From assembly GCF_018687575.1 (NCBI RefSeq), contig NZ_CP061297.1:1680821-1744820 (forward strand): 64,000 nucleotides of DNA. The letters are read 5' to 3'. Shown piece after piece: positions 17,026-26,065 of this stretch. This stretch comes from Polynucleobacter asymbioticus (GTDB taxonomy: Bacteria; Pseudomonadota; Gammaproteobacteria; Burkholderiales; Burkholderiaceae). The notes beneath the pieces were generated by a model. It was given only the letters and a program-made list of their open reading frames with translations, did not search any database and was not told the DNA's origin. Within the stretch, counting starts at the first letter, position 1, and the number at the start of each line of letters is the position of its first letter. Made by a program: the position numbers and the translations under genes.

Positions 17026-18364
17026 TTTTAGCTCCTAAGACCACAATCTTCATGCGATCCATAGCCAAATTCCTCTGGAATGCGGCCTTCACTTGCTCTA
17101 GGGTAACTGCTTCCACTTGCTTCGTCCAAACCTCCATCGTATCGAGAGGTAAATTATTCCAAGCAATAGATGACACGTTATCGAGCAACTTACGGTTGTT
17201 ATCAATTCTCAAGGGGTAGCCATTTACTAAATTCGCTTTGGCGGCATCGAGCTCAGATGGGGTCGGTCCATTGGCAATAAATTGAGAAATCGTCGAGCTC
17301 ATGACATCGAGCGCCAAAGCAGCCTGGTCACTCTTAGTTTGCAAGCCTGCTTGAAAAATTCCTGCATCTTTTCCAGGGGCAAAGTAGCTGGACACACTAT
17401 AGGCAAGACCTCGTTTTTCCCTAACTTCTGACATCAGGCGTGATACAAAGCCACCACCACCCAAGACATAGTTCCCTACTAGCAATGGAAAGTAATCAGG
17501 ATTACTTCGGGTGACCGCAGTCATGCCCATAGCAATATGCGCTTGCTGAGAATCAAATGGAATGATCACTTCACGTTGACTGAAAGGCTCGACAGGTGAG
17601 CGCTCAAACTCTGGCAACTTAGCTATAGGAGATCCAGACTGAGGTACTCTTTGCAATAAGCCCTGAACGATTTCTACAGCTTCAGTCTTAGTGACATCAC
17701 CTACGATGCTGACGATCATGCGATCGCCACGATAAAACTGTTTATGAAACTGCTGCAGGTCAGTAGCACCAATATTAGCGATGCTTTGCACCGTTGGAGA
17801 ATTGGCTAATGGATAGTTACCGTAAACCGATTTTCTAAAACGACGATCCAGAACTGACTCTGGCTTGGTCTGCGCCTCTTGCAATGCGGTTGTCATTCTT
17901 TGCTTCTCACGCGCCAAGATCTTGGCATCGTAGGTGGGCGCACTCAACATGGCTGATGCTAATTGAACGGCACGATCGCGTAGATCTTTACGGCTCAAAG
18001 TCCGAATCCGCATAATGGCACGCTCACCACCAACAGAAACGCCGAGGTTTGCACCTAAGTCAGCAATCTCATCAGCAATCTGAGCCTCGCTCAATAAACC
18101 CCTCTCTGACCTAGCGCCATAGTTCATCAGGCGTCCAGCCACAGTAGCTAAACCACTCTTGACAGCTGGATCATAGCGATCACCTGCATCAATGCTGATT
18201 TCAATATCAATCATCGGCAGGGCTTTGGTTTGAACCAAATAGGCTTGTGCACCCTTGAAAGAGTCTAACTTTTCAATGGGTAATATTGCCTGAGCAGATG
18301 CCATCATTCCAACCACCAATGCGATTGTCATGCTGGCTTGCTTGATCAATTCATTTAGCAGCAC
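17018..18364 (-). CDS. M16 family peptidase homologue, non-catalytic partner
   Basis: This 448-residue exported protein (hydrophobic N terminus to about residue 25) has the two-lobed M16 fold: IDIEISIDAGDRYDP..., VSIVGDVTKTEAV and GLAYSVSSYFAPG. It lacks the zinc-binding HXXEH box where the partner gene has HVLEH (here GLATVAGRLMNYGA). M16B enzymes often work as heterodimers of one active and one inactive subunit, as in mitochondrial processing peptidase. It overlaps the active partner by 14 bp, which suggests equimolar synthesis. Substrate unknown. Confidence 0.88.
   Translation of the reverse strand: MLLNELIKQASMTIALVVGMMASAQAILPIEKLDSFKGAQAYLVQTKALPMIDIEISIDAGDRYDPAVKSGLATVAGRLMNYGARSERGLLSEAQIADEIADLGANLGVSVGGERAIMRIRTLSRKDLRDRAVQLASAMLSAPTYDAKILAREKQRMTTALQEAQTKPESVLDRRFRKSVYGNYPLANSPTVQSIANIGATDLQQFHKQFYRGDRMIVSIVGDVTKTEAVEIVQGLLQRVPQSGSPIAKLPEFERSPVEPFSQREVIIPFDSQQAHIAMGMTAVTRSNPDYFPLLVGNYVLGGGGFVSRLMSEVREKRGLAYSVSSYFAPGKDAGIFQAGLQTKSDQAALALDVMSSTISQFIANGPTPSELDAAKANLVNGYPLRIDNNRKLLDNVSSIAWNNLPLDTMEVWTKQVEAVTLEQVKAAFQRNLAMDRMKIVVLGAKNK
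17032..17036 (-). promoter_or_regulatory. Shine-Dalgarno that supports the non-canonical rsmD start
   Basis: On the minus strand TTAGGAG ends 6 nt before ATA (17025), an optimal spacing, while it lies about 100 nt from the first ATG in frame. It sits inside the last codons of the preceding M16 gene, typical for translational coupling. Confidence 0.65.
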
Positions 18365-19736
18365 GATTATCTCCTTGCTTATTCTCGCCCGACTGGCGAG
18401 CCTGCGGATCTAATACGGCAACAGTCAAACCTTCATCAACTAAATATTTTTTTGCAACAGCCTGGACTTGCGCAGGGGTAATGGTCTGCATCTTTTCTAG
18501 CATCACATCAATATCTCGCCATGAGAATCCTGCCATCTCTGTGCTACCAATTTCCATTGCCTGACCAAAGATTGAATCGCGCTTATAGATTTGATCAGAC
18601 AGAATGCGTACCTTAATACGCTTGAGTTCCGACTCCAGAATTCCTTTATCACCAACTTCTTTTAAGGCTTTCCGAATACTACTCTCGGCCTGCTCTACTG
18701 TTTTGCCTTTAGCCATACTGGTACTAATTAAAAATAGTTCTGGCCCTCTCGAGATCATGTCGTAACCAACACCCACATCATTTACTACACGCTCTTGCTT
18801 CACTAGAGTGCGGTTCAAACGAGCATTGTCATAACCATCCAGCACCGCAGCCAGAAGTTCTAGTGCATACGGCTCATCATCGTCTAGCTTACCCGGCTGT
18901 AGCTTGGGAACCTTCCATGCCATTGCCAGCTGCGCATTATCTGCAGGTGCCTTGACTTGCACGCGCTTAATACCTTTTTGCACAGGCTCAATCTGTGGCT
19001 TGCGATCTGGCAACTCTCTTGCAGAGGCAACCCCATAATATTTTTCTACTGCTTTCAAAATGGCTTTAGGATCCACATCACCTGCAATCACCACTGTTGC
19101 ATTGTTTGGTTTGTACCAGCTGCGATACCAATCACGTGCATCTACAGCTTTCATATTCATGAGGTCATTCATCCAACCCACTACCGGATGACGATAAGGC
19201 GAGCTCATGTAAGCAGTAGCCATGAGTGATTCATTCAGAAGGCTACTAGGGTTGTCTTCAGTACGTAGACGACGCTCTTCCATCACCACCTGAATTTCTT
19301 TCAAAAACTCAGCATCATCAAAGTTGAGGTTGGACATTCGATCGGCCTCTAGCTTCATCACCTCATCTAACTTGGATTTTTCAACTTGCTGGAAATAGGC
19401 GGTGTAGTCACGGGAGGTAAAAGCATTTTCTCGACCACCAACTGCAGCGACTAAGCGAGAAAATTCCCCCGACTTCACTTTGTTAGTGCCCTTAAACATC
19501 ATGTGCTCGAGTACATGGGCAACCCCAGTTTTACCGTTGACCTCATCCATGGAGCCAGCACGGTACCAAACCATATGCGCAACCGTCGGAGCCCGATGGT
19601 CCTCACGCACAATCAACTTAAGACCGTTAGAGAGTTGAAACTCGTGTGTATTTGCTTGACCTACGTCTGTGGCTGCCCAGGCACTGGGGCAGCAAAGTAT
19701 GAAATAGAAAGAAAAGCGTAATAAAGTGGAGCGCAT
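18351..19736 (-). CDS. M16 family zinc metallopeptidase (active subunit)
   Basis: From ATG 19736 it has 461 residues, with signal peptide MRSTLLRFSFYFILCCPSAWA. The zinc motif HVLEHMMFKGT supplies HXXEH with the downstream Glu in the EADRMSNL region. The second lobe follows from about residue 240. It is predicted to degrade peptides in the periplasm together with the overlapping inactive homologue. A GTG at 19748 is an alternative start, but AGGTG then sits well placed for the ATG. Confidence 0.92.
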   Translation of the reverse strand: MRSTLLRFSFYFILCCPSAWAATDVGQANTHEFQLSNGLKLIVREDHRAPTVAHMVWYRAGSMDEVNGKTGVAHVLEHMMFKGTNKVKSGEFSRLVAAVGGRENAFTSRDYTAYFQQVEKSKLDEVMKLEADRMSNLNFDDAEFLKEIQVVMEERRLRTEDNPSSLLNESLMATAYMSSPYRHPVVGWMNDLMNMKAVDARDWYRSWYKPNNATVVIAGDVDPKAILKAVEKYYGVASARELPDRKPQIEPVQKGIKRVQVKAPADNAQLAMAWKVPKLQPGKLDDDEPYALELLAAVLDGYDNARLNRTLVKQERVVNDVGVGYDMISRGPELFLISTSMAKGKTVEQAESSIRKALKEVGDKGILESELKRIKVRILSDQIYKRDSIFGQAMEIGSTEMAGFSWRDIDVMLEKMQTITPAQVQAVAKKYLVDEGLTVAVLDPQARQSGENKQGDNRAAK

Positions 19737-19798
19737 CTGTAAGATCACCTATCCCAAGAATTAAATTGATAAGATGCAAGGATTAAATTGTATCGATT

Positions 19799-20689
19799 AT
19801 GTTCGGCCTACGTAAAACCCTCGGATCCCTATTCAAATCCAATCAGACTGATGAAGCCTGGTTTGATGCCCTAGAAGAATCGCTCATTCTGAGTGATGTG
19901 GGCCTACCCACGACCGAACAACTGATCAGCAAACTTCGTAAGGCTGCCAAATCAGAAAAGGCTAGTAGCCCCGAAGACTTGAAGCAACTACTCATTCAAG
20001 AGGTGGCAAGTCTTCTGCAGCCTTTGGAGCCAAAGCCCAATCCTTTGTACGTGCATGATCAAAAGACCATGCCAGAGGTGTGGCTAGTTATCGGCGTCAA
20101 TGGTGCAGGCAAGACCACCACTATCGGCAAGCTGTGCAAACTCTTTCAGTCGCAAGGCAAATCCGTCTTGCTAGCAGCCGGAGATACTTTCCGTGCAGCA
20201 GCTCGTAATCAACTCCTGGAATGGGGTGGTCGCAATCAAGTGGACGTCATCATGCAAGAGAGTGGTGATGCTGCAGCGGTCGCGCATGATGCTATTCATG
20301 CGGCGATTTCCCGTAAGAGCGACATACTGATTATTGATACTGCTGGAAGGCTCGCGACTCAAGACCATCTCATGGAAGAGTTGAAGAAGGTTAAAAGAGT
20401 CATCGGCAAGGCCCTTCCCGGGGCGCCTCACCAGACTTTGCTCGTTCTTGATGGCAATACCGGTCAAAACGGTTTAAGCCAGGTAAAAGCCTTTCATGCC
20501 GCTTTAGGGCTTTCCGCTTTAATCGTGACTAAATTGGATGGTACCGCTAAGGGCGGGGTTATCTGCGCCCTCGCCCACACCCTGAATGATGGGCCAAAAC
20601 CCGCAGTTTTAGCCCTAGGCAAAGGTGAAGGAATTGACGATTTGGCCCCCTTCACTGCCACCCAATATTCTTCTGAATTATTCAATTAA
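19799..20689 (+). CDS. ftsY: Signal recognition particle receptor FtsY (short form)
   Basis: FtsY is the SRP receptor GTPase that docks translating ribosomes at the inner membrane. At 296 residues it contains only a short N domain and the G domain: G1 GVNGAGKTTTIGKL, AAGDTFRAAARNQL, G3 DTAGR and G4 TKLDGTAKGG. The long acidic A domain of E. coli FtsY is missing, as in many bacteria. It is divergent from the M16 pair with a 62-bp gap. Confidence 0.96.
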   Translation: MFGLRKTLGSLFKSNQTDEAWFDALEESLILSDVGLPTTEQLISKLRKAAKSEKASSPEDLKQLLIQEVASLLQPLEPKPNPLYVHDQKTMPEVWLVIGVNGAGKTTTIGKLCKLFQSQGKSVLLAAGDTFRAAARNQLLEWGGRNQVDVIMQESGDAAAVAHDAIHAAISRKSDILIIDTAGRLATQDHLMEELKKVKRVIGKALPGAPHQTLLVLDGNTGQNGLSQVKAFHAALGLSALIVTKLDGTAKGGVICALAHTLNDGPKPAVLALGKGEGIDDLAPFTATQYSSELFN

Positions 20690-20717
20690 ATCAGTTACTT
20701 ACAGAAGTAAAAAACCA

Positions 20718-20744
20718 TTAGCACTCTCTTGACAAGAGTGCTAA
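20718..20744 (+). promoter_or_regulatory. CIRCE operator (HrcA binding site) upstream of rpoH
   Basis: A perfect match to the CIRCE consensus: TTAGCACTC (20718-20726), 9-bp spacer, GAGTGCTAA (20736-20744), with both arms exact and fully complementary. It lies 39 bp before the rpoH ATG and 28 bp after the ftsY stop. CIRCE is the operator of the heat-shock repressor HrcA and normally controls groESL or dnaK. Here it would place sigma-32 itself under HrcA repression. Confidence 0.93.
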
Positions 20745-20757
20745 AATAGAAACTTAT
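20729..20757 (+). promoter_or_regulatory. Candidate sigma-70 promoter of rpoH embedded in the CIRCE
   Basis: A perfect -35 hexamer TTGACA (20729-20734) is in the CIRCE spacer. The best -10 candidate 17 bp downstream is ACTTAT (20752-20757), a weak match. HrcA bound at CIRCE would cover the -35 box directly. Confidence 0.5.
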
Positions 20758-20782
20758 TAATACCAAAATATATAAAAAGAAA

Positions 20783-21724
20783 ATGGTTCAAAAGAAAGCA
20801 TACAAACCGCAATTGCAAGCAAGGCAAACTCTGCCAGCAGCGCAGACTGCTGCGGCTTCGCTTGCCTTTCCGATGCTGCCTTCCCTTGGGGTCGGTACGC
20901 TCGACTCTTATATCTCGTACGTAAATCGCGTGCCCATGCTGAGCGCTGCAGAAGAACTGCACCTCGCGCAGGAATTTCGTCGCACTGAAAATGTCGATGC
21001 TGCGAAAACTTTAGTTCTCTCACATCTCCGCTTGGTGGTGTCGGTTGCACGTCAATACTTAGGCTATGGCATTCCACACGCCGACCTCATTCAAGAAGGC
21101 AATATTGGTTTGATGAAAGCCGTAAAACGCTACGACCCCAACCAAGGTGCACGCTTAGTCTCTTACGCAATCCATTGGATTAAGGCGGAGATTCATGAGT
21201 ACATCCTCAAGAACTGGCGCTTAGTCAAAGTAGCGACAACTAAAGCACAACGTAAGTTGTTCTTTAACTTACGTAGCAACAAACCTACTCTAGCTGCTCT
21301 AACACCAAATGAGGTTGAGGCTTTAGCTAAGGCTTTAGATGTCAAAGGCTCCGACGTGAAAGAAATGGAAATGCGTCTGGCTGGGGGTGATGTTGCCTTA
21401 GAAGGCGATGACACTGATGATGATTCAGCTTATGCACCGATTCAGTGGCTAGCTGATAACAGTCAAGAGCCTACTGAGATGATGGCTGCCGCTGCAACCG
21501 ATGCTTTGCATGGTCCACAGCTTGATCAAGCGCTCATGGCCTTGGATGAGCGTAGTCGCAACATTGTGCAGTCCCGCTGGCTGGCAATGGATGCAGATGG
21601 CAATGGTACGAAGACATTGCATGATCTCGCTACTGAATATGGCATCTCTGCAGAGCGTGTTCGCCAGATTGAGACTGCTGCCCTTAAAAAGATGCGTGGC
21701 CTCTTGCGAGCTGAGGCTGCTTAA
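20783..21724 (+). CDS. rpoH: RNA polymerase heat-shock sigma factor RpoH (sigma-32)
   Basis: This 313-residue sigma-70 family factor directs heat-shock gene transcription. Region 2 includes SHLRLVVSVARQYLGYGIPHADLIQEGNIGL and VSYAIHWIKAEIHEYI. The RpoH-specific box KAQRKLFFNLR follows region 2.4, and region 4 contains YGISAERVRQIETAALKKMR. The N terminus is about 25 residues longer than E. coli RpoH and rich in Ala and Gln. The start has a weak Shine-Dalgarno in an A-rich leader. Expression is probably HrcA-controlled through CIRCE. Confidence 0.95.
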   Translation: MVQKKAYKPQLQARQTLPAAQTAAASLAFPMLPSLGVGTLDSYISYVNRVPMLSAAEELHLAQEFRRTENVDAAKTLVLSHLRLVVSVARQYLGYGIPHADLIQEGNIGLMKAVKRYDPNQGARLVSYAIHWIKAEIHEYILKNWRLVKVATTKAQRKLFFNLRSNKPTLAALTPNEVEALAKALDVKGSDVKEMEMRLAGGDVALEGDDTDDDSAYAPIQWLADNSQEPTEMMAAAATDALHGPQLDQALMALDERSRNIVQSRWLAMDADGNGTKTLHDLATEYGISAERVRQIETAALKKMRGLLRAEAA

Positions 21725-21730
21725 GCAGCC
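21715..21730. terminator. Short GC hairpin over the rpoH stop codon
   Basis: GGCTGC and GCAGCC flank TTAA, with the rpoH stop in the loop. It lies between the convergent rpoH and SCO1 genes and could act on either strand, but neither side has a T tract, so function as terminator is doubtful. Confidence 0.3.
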
Positions 21731-21743
21731 CTCTCTGCAACTT

Positions 21744-22355
21744 TTACTTCAGTAGTTCTCTCAAGTCTTGCGCCAAGGTATCAGCACCTTGCGCATGCTT
21801 GATATAGAGGCGTAAACGTCCCTCTGGATCAAAAGCATAACTTCCAGCTGTGTGATCCATGGTGTATGAACCCGGGCTTGTACCAGGTACCTTCTGGTAA
21901 TAAATCTTAAAGTCCTTGGTCACTTTTTCTAAAGCTGCTTCATCAGCCGGACGCAAGCCCAAGAAGCGTGAATCAAATGCAGGCACATACTGCTTTAAGA
22001 TGCTGGCGCTATCTCGCTCAGGATCGACGGTGACAAACAATACTTGTACCTTATCTGCCTGGGGACCCAATATGCTCATGACCTGCTGCATCTCTGTGAG
22101 AGTTGTAGGACAAACATCTGGACACTGCGTATACCCAAAGAACATCACCACTGCTTTACCTTTAAAGTCAGCCAAAGTCCTGACTTTGCCATCGGGATCA
22201 AGCAGACTAAAGTCAGTGCCAAATGCCTTGCTACCAGTAATGTCGACATTTTTGAAACTCGGCTTGGGGCTGCAGGCTAGCAACGCTACACCAATGAAAG
22301 ACAGCATCAAGATGCGGGCGAGACGGATGGAGAATGTAGATAAATTCATATTCAT
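21744..22355 (-). CDS. SCO1/SenC copper chaperone lipoprotein
   Basis: SCO1 proteins help load the CuA centre of cytochrome oxidase subunit II. The 203-residue protein has a signal peptide with lipobox LLACS near residue 28, a thioredoxin-like fold with copper motif GYTQCPDVCPTT (CX3C) and a later conserved His in the YTMDHTAGSY segment. Being the last gene of the heme A/SURF1 run fits its job in oxidase assembly. Confidence 0.93.
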   Translation of the reverse strand: MNMNLSTFSIRLARILMLSFIGVALLACSPKPSFKNVDITGSKAFGTDFSLLDPDGKVRTLADFKGKAVVMFFGYTQCPDVCPTTLTEMQQVMSILGPQADKVQVLFVTVDPERDSASILKQYVPAFDSRFLGLRPADEAALEKVTKDFKIYYQKVPGTSPGSYTMDHTAGSYAFDPEGRLRLYIKHAQGADTLAQDLRELLK

Positions 22356-22356
22356 C

Positions 22357-23250
22357 TCAAATGAAATAATGATCGATTAATAGCGCTGCAAACAGTAGAG
22401 ACAAGTACGTAATTGAAAAACGGAAAGTCTTTTTCGCAAGCTCATCACTATAGGAAACAAATAGAGCAACAACATAAGCTAGGAATATCAGACCCAGAAT
22501 AATTGCAGAGATTAAATACACTAACCCGCTCATACCGTAGATGTAAGGCAGCAAAGTGGCGGCAATCAAGATTAAGGTGTAAAGCAAAATATTGAGTAGC
22601 GTAAAACGTTCGCCATGAGTCACCGGCAACATCGGCAAACCACTTTGCACATAATCATCACGACGATACAAAGCAAGTGCCCAGAAGTGTGGCGGTGTCC
22701 AAACAAAAATAATGAGCACCAAGAGCCAAGCTTCGGCAGAGAGGCCATTAGTGACGGCAGCCCAACCTAAGGCGGGTGGCATAGCACCAGAAAGCCCACC
22801 AATCACAATATTCTGTGGTGTGGCAGGCTTCAGTAGCCAGGTGTAAATCACGGCGTAACCAACAAAGGTAGCTACGGTGAGCCACATTGTTAATGGATTA
22901 CAGAATTTCCACAAAATGACCATTCCCAAGCTACCGAGAACGATCGAGAAAATAGTAATGTGTAAAGGCGTGACTTCGCCAGTTGCAGATGGCCTCCAAG
23001 AGGTACGCTTCATTTTGGCATCGACGGCCTGCTCAATCAAACAGTTCATCGCAAATGCTGCGCCTGCCAACAACCAAATACCGACAATGCCACCAATCAG
23101 AACTGGATAGGGAACCATGCCAGGGGTAGCCAAGAACATCCCGATCACTGCGCAGAAGACTGCCAGCTGAGTAACGCGTGGCTTGGTAAGAACCCAGTAT
23201 TGACGCCAACGTGGCATCACTACAGGCGCGGAGGAGGTGGGGCTGCTCAT
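22357..23250 (-). CDS. ctaB: Protoheme IX farnesyltransferase (heme o synthase)
   Basis: It farnesylates heme b to heme o in the inner membrane. This 297-residue polytopic UbiA-family protein has motif [19 protein letters not shown] (NX3DX2MXRT type) and the second Asp-rich loop [19 protein letters not shown]. It lies between ctaA (4-bp overlap upstream) and SCO1 (1-bp gap). Confidence 0.95.
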   Translation of the reverse strand: MSSPTSSAPVVMPRWRQYWVLTKPRVTQLAVFCAVIGMFLATPGMVPYPVLIGGIVGIWLLAGAAFAMNCLIEQAVDAKMKRTSWRPSATGEVTPLHITIFSIVLGSLGMVILWKFCNPLTMWLTVATFVGYAVIYTWLLKPATPQNIVIGGLSGAMPPALGWAAVTNGLSAEAWLLVLIIFVWTPPHFWALALYRRDDYVQSGLPMLPVTHGERFTLLNILLYTLILIAATLLPYIYGMSGLVYLISAIILGLIFLAYVVALFVSYSDELAKKTFRFSITYLSLLFAALLIDHYFI

Positions 23251-24377
23251 AATGATTTAACCATCTTAATATGAATGGGGGCACTCCAGGCAGACCATTG
23301 AGTCAGGCGAACCAAACAGAAAACCAGCGCAGCAGAGCCAGCGGTATGCATTAAGGCAGCAAGGAGCGGCCACTGAAAGACTACATTGGAAATGCCTGTC
23401 AGAGCTTGAAGAATCAATAAGCTGAGTAATAGTTTGGCAATTCTACCCATTCCAGATAATTGAGAATTGCTTAACTGGAGAGCGCTGGCTCCCAAAAGAC
23501 CGAGAGCTGTTACGGCAACTACAGCAAATACACGATGTGCCCAGTGAATCGTTTGTAAGGCGACAGGAGAAATAGATTCACCTTGAGCATTCAGTCCTAG
23601 GGCACGCCAAAAAGTGAAGCCCTCATGCCAATCTGTCTCTGGAAAAAACGTTCCCATGCAGGTCGGAAAATCTGGGCAGGCTAATACAGCGTAATTCGTA
23701 CTTACCCACGCACCTAAAAAGATTTGAATGCACAAAGTTGCTGAGGCGAGTAGGAGCAACTTTGCAGAAAGCGGCTTACTCTGAATGCGAAGAGCCGAGG
23801 AAGCTTTCTCTTCCCAGTCTTGCTGCGCATAAATCGTTAAACAAGCCAGCAACACTAAAGCCAGCATCAAATGAATAGTCACGATGATAGGTTGCAATTT
23901 AAGTGTGACTGTCCAAGCACCAAACGCACCTTGAATACACACTAAAACTAACAAGCCAAGGCTACCTAGTAGAGGATTTTTTTCCAAGCTGCGCAACTTG
24001 CTCCAGGCTACTGCCACCTGAATCAAAATCAAGGCTCCGACTGTCATTGCTAAATAGCGATGAATCATTTCTATCCAAGCCTTCATGACTGTGACGGGGC
24101 CAGTAGGCATATTCGCTTCAGCTTGCTGTATCTCACCGATTGCATGCCATGGATTTGATGTGCCATAGCAACCTGGCCAATCTGGGCAACCGAGACCAGA
24201 GTCCGTAAGGCGGGTAAAGGCACCAAACACAATCAAGTCGAAGGTCATAAAGACTAAAACCCAATTGAGCTTTTGGAAAAAGTTATAAGTCGGTCTAGTC
24301 CAGAGATAAACCAAAGGTAGTCCCGCAAAAATAATTGCAATTGCAGCTAACTCAGCGAGCAATAACAAACTACTCAT
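23247..24377 (-). CDS. ctaA: Heme A synthase, COX15/CtaA type
   Basis: It oxidises heme o to heme a. The 376-residue protein has about eight membrane segments and paired heme-ligand His residues in [26 protein letters not shown] and [10 protein letters not shown]. It also has the Cys pair in [12 protein letters not shown] and [11 protein letters not shown] typical of COX15 extracellular loops. It overlaps ctaB and the upstream 219-residue gene by 4 bp. Confidence 0.95.
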   Translation of the reverse strand: MSSLLLLAELAAIAIIFAGLPLVYLWTRPTYNFFQKLNWVLVFMTFDLIVFGAFTRLTDSGLGCPDWPGCYGTSNPWHAIGEIQQAEANMPTGPVTVMKAWIEMIHRYLAMTVGALILIQVAVAWSKLRSLEKNPLLGSLGLLVLVCIQGAFGAWTVTLKLQPIIVTIHLMLALVLLACLTIYAQQDWEEKASSALRIQSKPLSAKLLLLASATLCIQIFLGAWVSTNYAVLACPDFPTCMGTFFPETDWHEGFTFWRALGLNAQGESISPVALQTIHWAHRVFAVVAVTALGLLGASALQLSNSQLSGMGRIAKLLLSLLILQALTGISNVVFQWPLLAALMHTAGSAALVFCLVRLTQWSAWSAPIHIKMVKSL

Positions 24378-25033
24378 TGCAATTTTTCGCCCTTGCGATT
24401 GAGGCGCAACAGTTTCTCGAGATCCTTTTTGATGCTGCCAAACTCTTTCGGAGAGTTTGTCACTGGAAAGAACATCATCTTGGCTGGGCTTGGGTCAATC
24501 AACTGAATCTTCTGACCTGCGCCATCGCGATTAAGCCAAGCATCAAATTCAGCCTTCAGCTGAGGGTCTGTTGGCAAACTGAGGATCTGAAATCCTGCCG
24601 TTTTTTGATCGTAGGCCAGCAATACCTCTGGATCAATTGGCTTTCCGTCTGTATTCACCCAAACTAATTGAACACGACTACTTTCGCGACCAACTGCGAT
24701 GCGCAACTGGCGCATCAGAAATAAGGCCTCAAGACAAGATTCGTTTTTAATAGTGCATTCACCAGCCGGCCTCGCCACTAGCAAGGTCCACTTTCCATTA
24801 AAAGGAATATCAAACCATGCGGGGTTTACTTCTTGAACAGGTTGAACCAGGGTCCCGAAGTTCGTTTTTCCACCCTCCGGCTTAAAAACGTAATACGCCA
24901 AGTAGGAGGCGATCACTGGTGCGGCGCAGGCAAGCAACAACAGCAGCATCTGAATACGGCCACGTCGAGTTTGTGCATTAATCGCAGATGCATCTGTTTG
25001 TGATGCTGGAATCAATAGCTCTTTATCACTCAC
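24374..25033 (-). CDS. Uncharacterised membrane-anchored protein of the oxidase assembly cluster
   Basis: I recognise no named domain. The 219-residue protein has one N-terminal membrane segment (about 29-49) and a soluble, probably periplasmic, region. That region has a pattern reminiscent of thioredoxin-like or SCO-like folds (GKWTLLVARPAGECTIKNESCLEALFLMRQL, QILSLPTDPQLKAEF), with two Cys about 6 residues apart. It is locked between SURF1 and ctaA by 4-bp overlaps on both sides, so a role in heme A or oxidase maturation is likely but inferred from context. Confidence 0.75.
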   Translation of the reverse strand: MSDKELLIPASQTDASAINAQTRRGRIQMLLLLLACAAPVIASYLAYYVFKPEGGKTNFGTLVQPVQEVNPAWFDIPFNGKWTLLVARPAGECTIKNESCLEALFLMRQLRIAVGRESSRVQLVWVNTDGKPIDPEVLLAYDQKTAGFQILSLPTDPQLKAEFDAWLNRDGAGQKIQLIDPSPAKMMFFPVTNSPKEFGSIKKDLEKLLRLNRKGEKLQ

Positions 25034-25812
25034 CCTTTATCTCCATTCGCAGCAAGCTCTCGCCGATATTTCATGAGCCCATTAATGAGCCAAAATAAAA
25101 ACCCAGTAAATGCTAAAGCAAACCACTGGAATGCATAAGCATAATGGCGATCGACTCCGTTCGTTGGGGAAGGCCAATTTCTGAGTAAACCATCCTCTTT
25201 CGAGGAGCCAGACTCTCGAACGATGAAAGGAAGTTGCTGCCATTGATGAGTCTGAGCTTCAAGACCCAAATCAAAATTTTGCTCAATCCGAGGACTTGAT
25301 TGCGTAGCGTCCTTTTTGCCCAACTCATAAACCCTTCCGGGGTGAGGGAAAGCAACTCCCTCAATAGCCACCTCGTTACCCACGGTTTTCACTGAGGGTA
25401 ACTCAACGCGATTTTCGCCATTGCGAGGTGCCCAACCACGATTAACCCAAAGCACAGCCTCCTGACCATCCAATTTCATGGGCATCATCACATAAAAGCC
25501 TGATTGCCCAGATCCGCCAGTAGCACCCTCTGGAATCGGCTTGGGGCGGTTATCGAGCCAAATAGCCTCATCTGGCATAAAACGCCCCCGGGCAAGAATC
25601 CGGCGTTCTGTAGCCTGCTCTAAGCTCAAGCTGTCTGTGTTGGCATTGAGAATGGGCATTTGGAGTTTGGCTGCTAAAGACTGGCCCAAACGAATCTTTT
25701 GGTCTGCTCGATTTAACTGCCAGATACCAGCACCACAGCCCACTAAAATCACCAGAAGGGCTGATAAAGTAGCGACTATACGACTAGTAATTAAGCTAGA
25801 AAACATATTCAC
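25030..25812 (-). CDS. SURF1 family oxidase assembly protein
   Basis: SURF1 proteins assist heme a insertion into cytochrome oxidase subunit I. The 260-residue protein has membrane segments at both ends (about 10-32 and 225-247) flanking a periplasmic domain. The SURF1 hallmarks are GIWQLNRADQKIRL, ILARGRFMPDEAIWLDNRP, LWVNRGWAPRN and HYAYAFQWFALA. It starts the minus-strand run SURF1 - unnamed - ctaA - ctaB - SCO1. Confidence 0.93.
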   Translation of the reverse strand: MNMFSSLITSRIVATLSALLVILVGCGAGIWQLNRADQKIRLGQSLAAKLQMPILNANTDSLSLEQATERRILARGRFMPDEAIWLDNRPKPIPEGATGGSGQSGFYVMMPMKLDGQEAVLWVNRGWAPRNGENRVELPSVKTVGNEVAIEGVAFPHPGRVYELGKKDATQSSPRIEQNFDLGLEAQTHQWQQLPFIVRESGSSKEDGLLRNWPSPTNGVDRHYAYAFQWFALAFTGFLFWLINGLMKYRRELAANGDKG

Positions 25813-25826
25813 AGGGGTATTTTGAG

Positions 25827-26039
25827 ATGAAATGGATTATTCCAGTTGCACTGCTAATGATTGTAGGGAGCTTGGGCTCTGCACTCTACTTCATGATGAA
25901 AGACAAAGGCGGGAGCTCAAGAATGGTTCAGTCTCTCATGCTGCGTATTGGACTTTCAATAGTTCTGTTTCTTGGCATCTTGATTGCCCACTACTTTGGC
26001 TATATTGAAGCTACCGGTGTTCGGGTAGGAACAAACTAG
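25827..26039 (+). CDS. Twin-transmembrane small protein (DUF2909-like)
   Basis: This 70-residue protein has two predicted membrane helices (about 3-23 and 42-62) and a short polar loop. It resembles the DUF2909 family that accompanies oxidase genes in betaproteobacteria. It is encoded opposite to all its neighbours, between SURF1 and subunit III, and is closed by its own strong terminator. Function unknown. Confidence 0.75.
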   Translation: MKWIIPVALLMIVGSLGSALYFMMKDKGGSSRMVQSLMLRIGLSIVLFLGILIAHYFGYIEATGVRVGTN

Positions 26040-26065
26040 GCAAAATAAAAACGGCAACCCAAAAC

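Noticed and set aside
20741..21077. Two minus-strand frames opposite the rpoH start
   Set aside because: They lie antisense to conserved rpoH sequence and run into the CIRCE; composition reflects rpoH codons.
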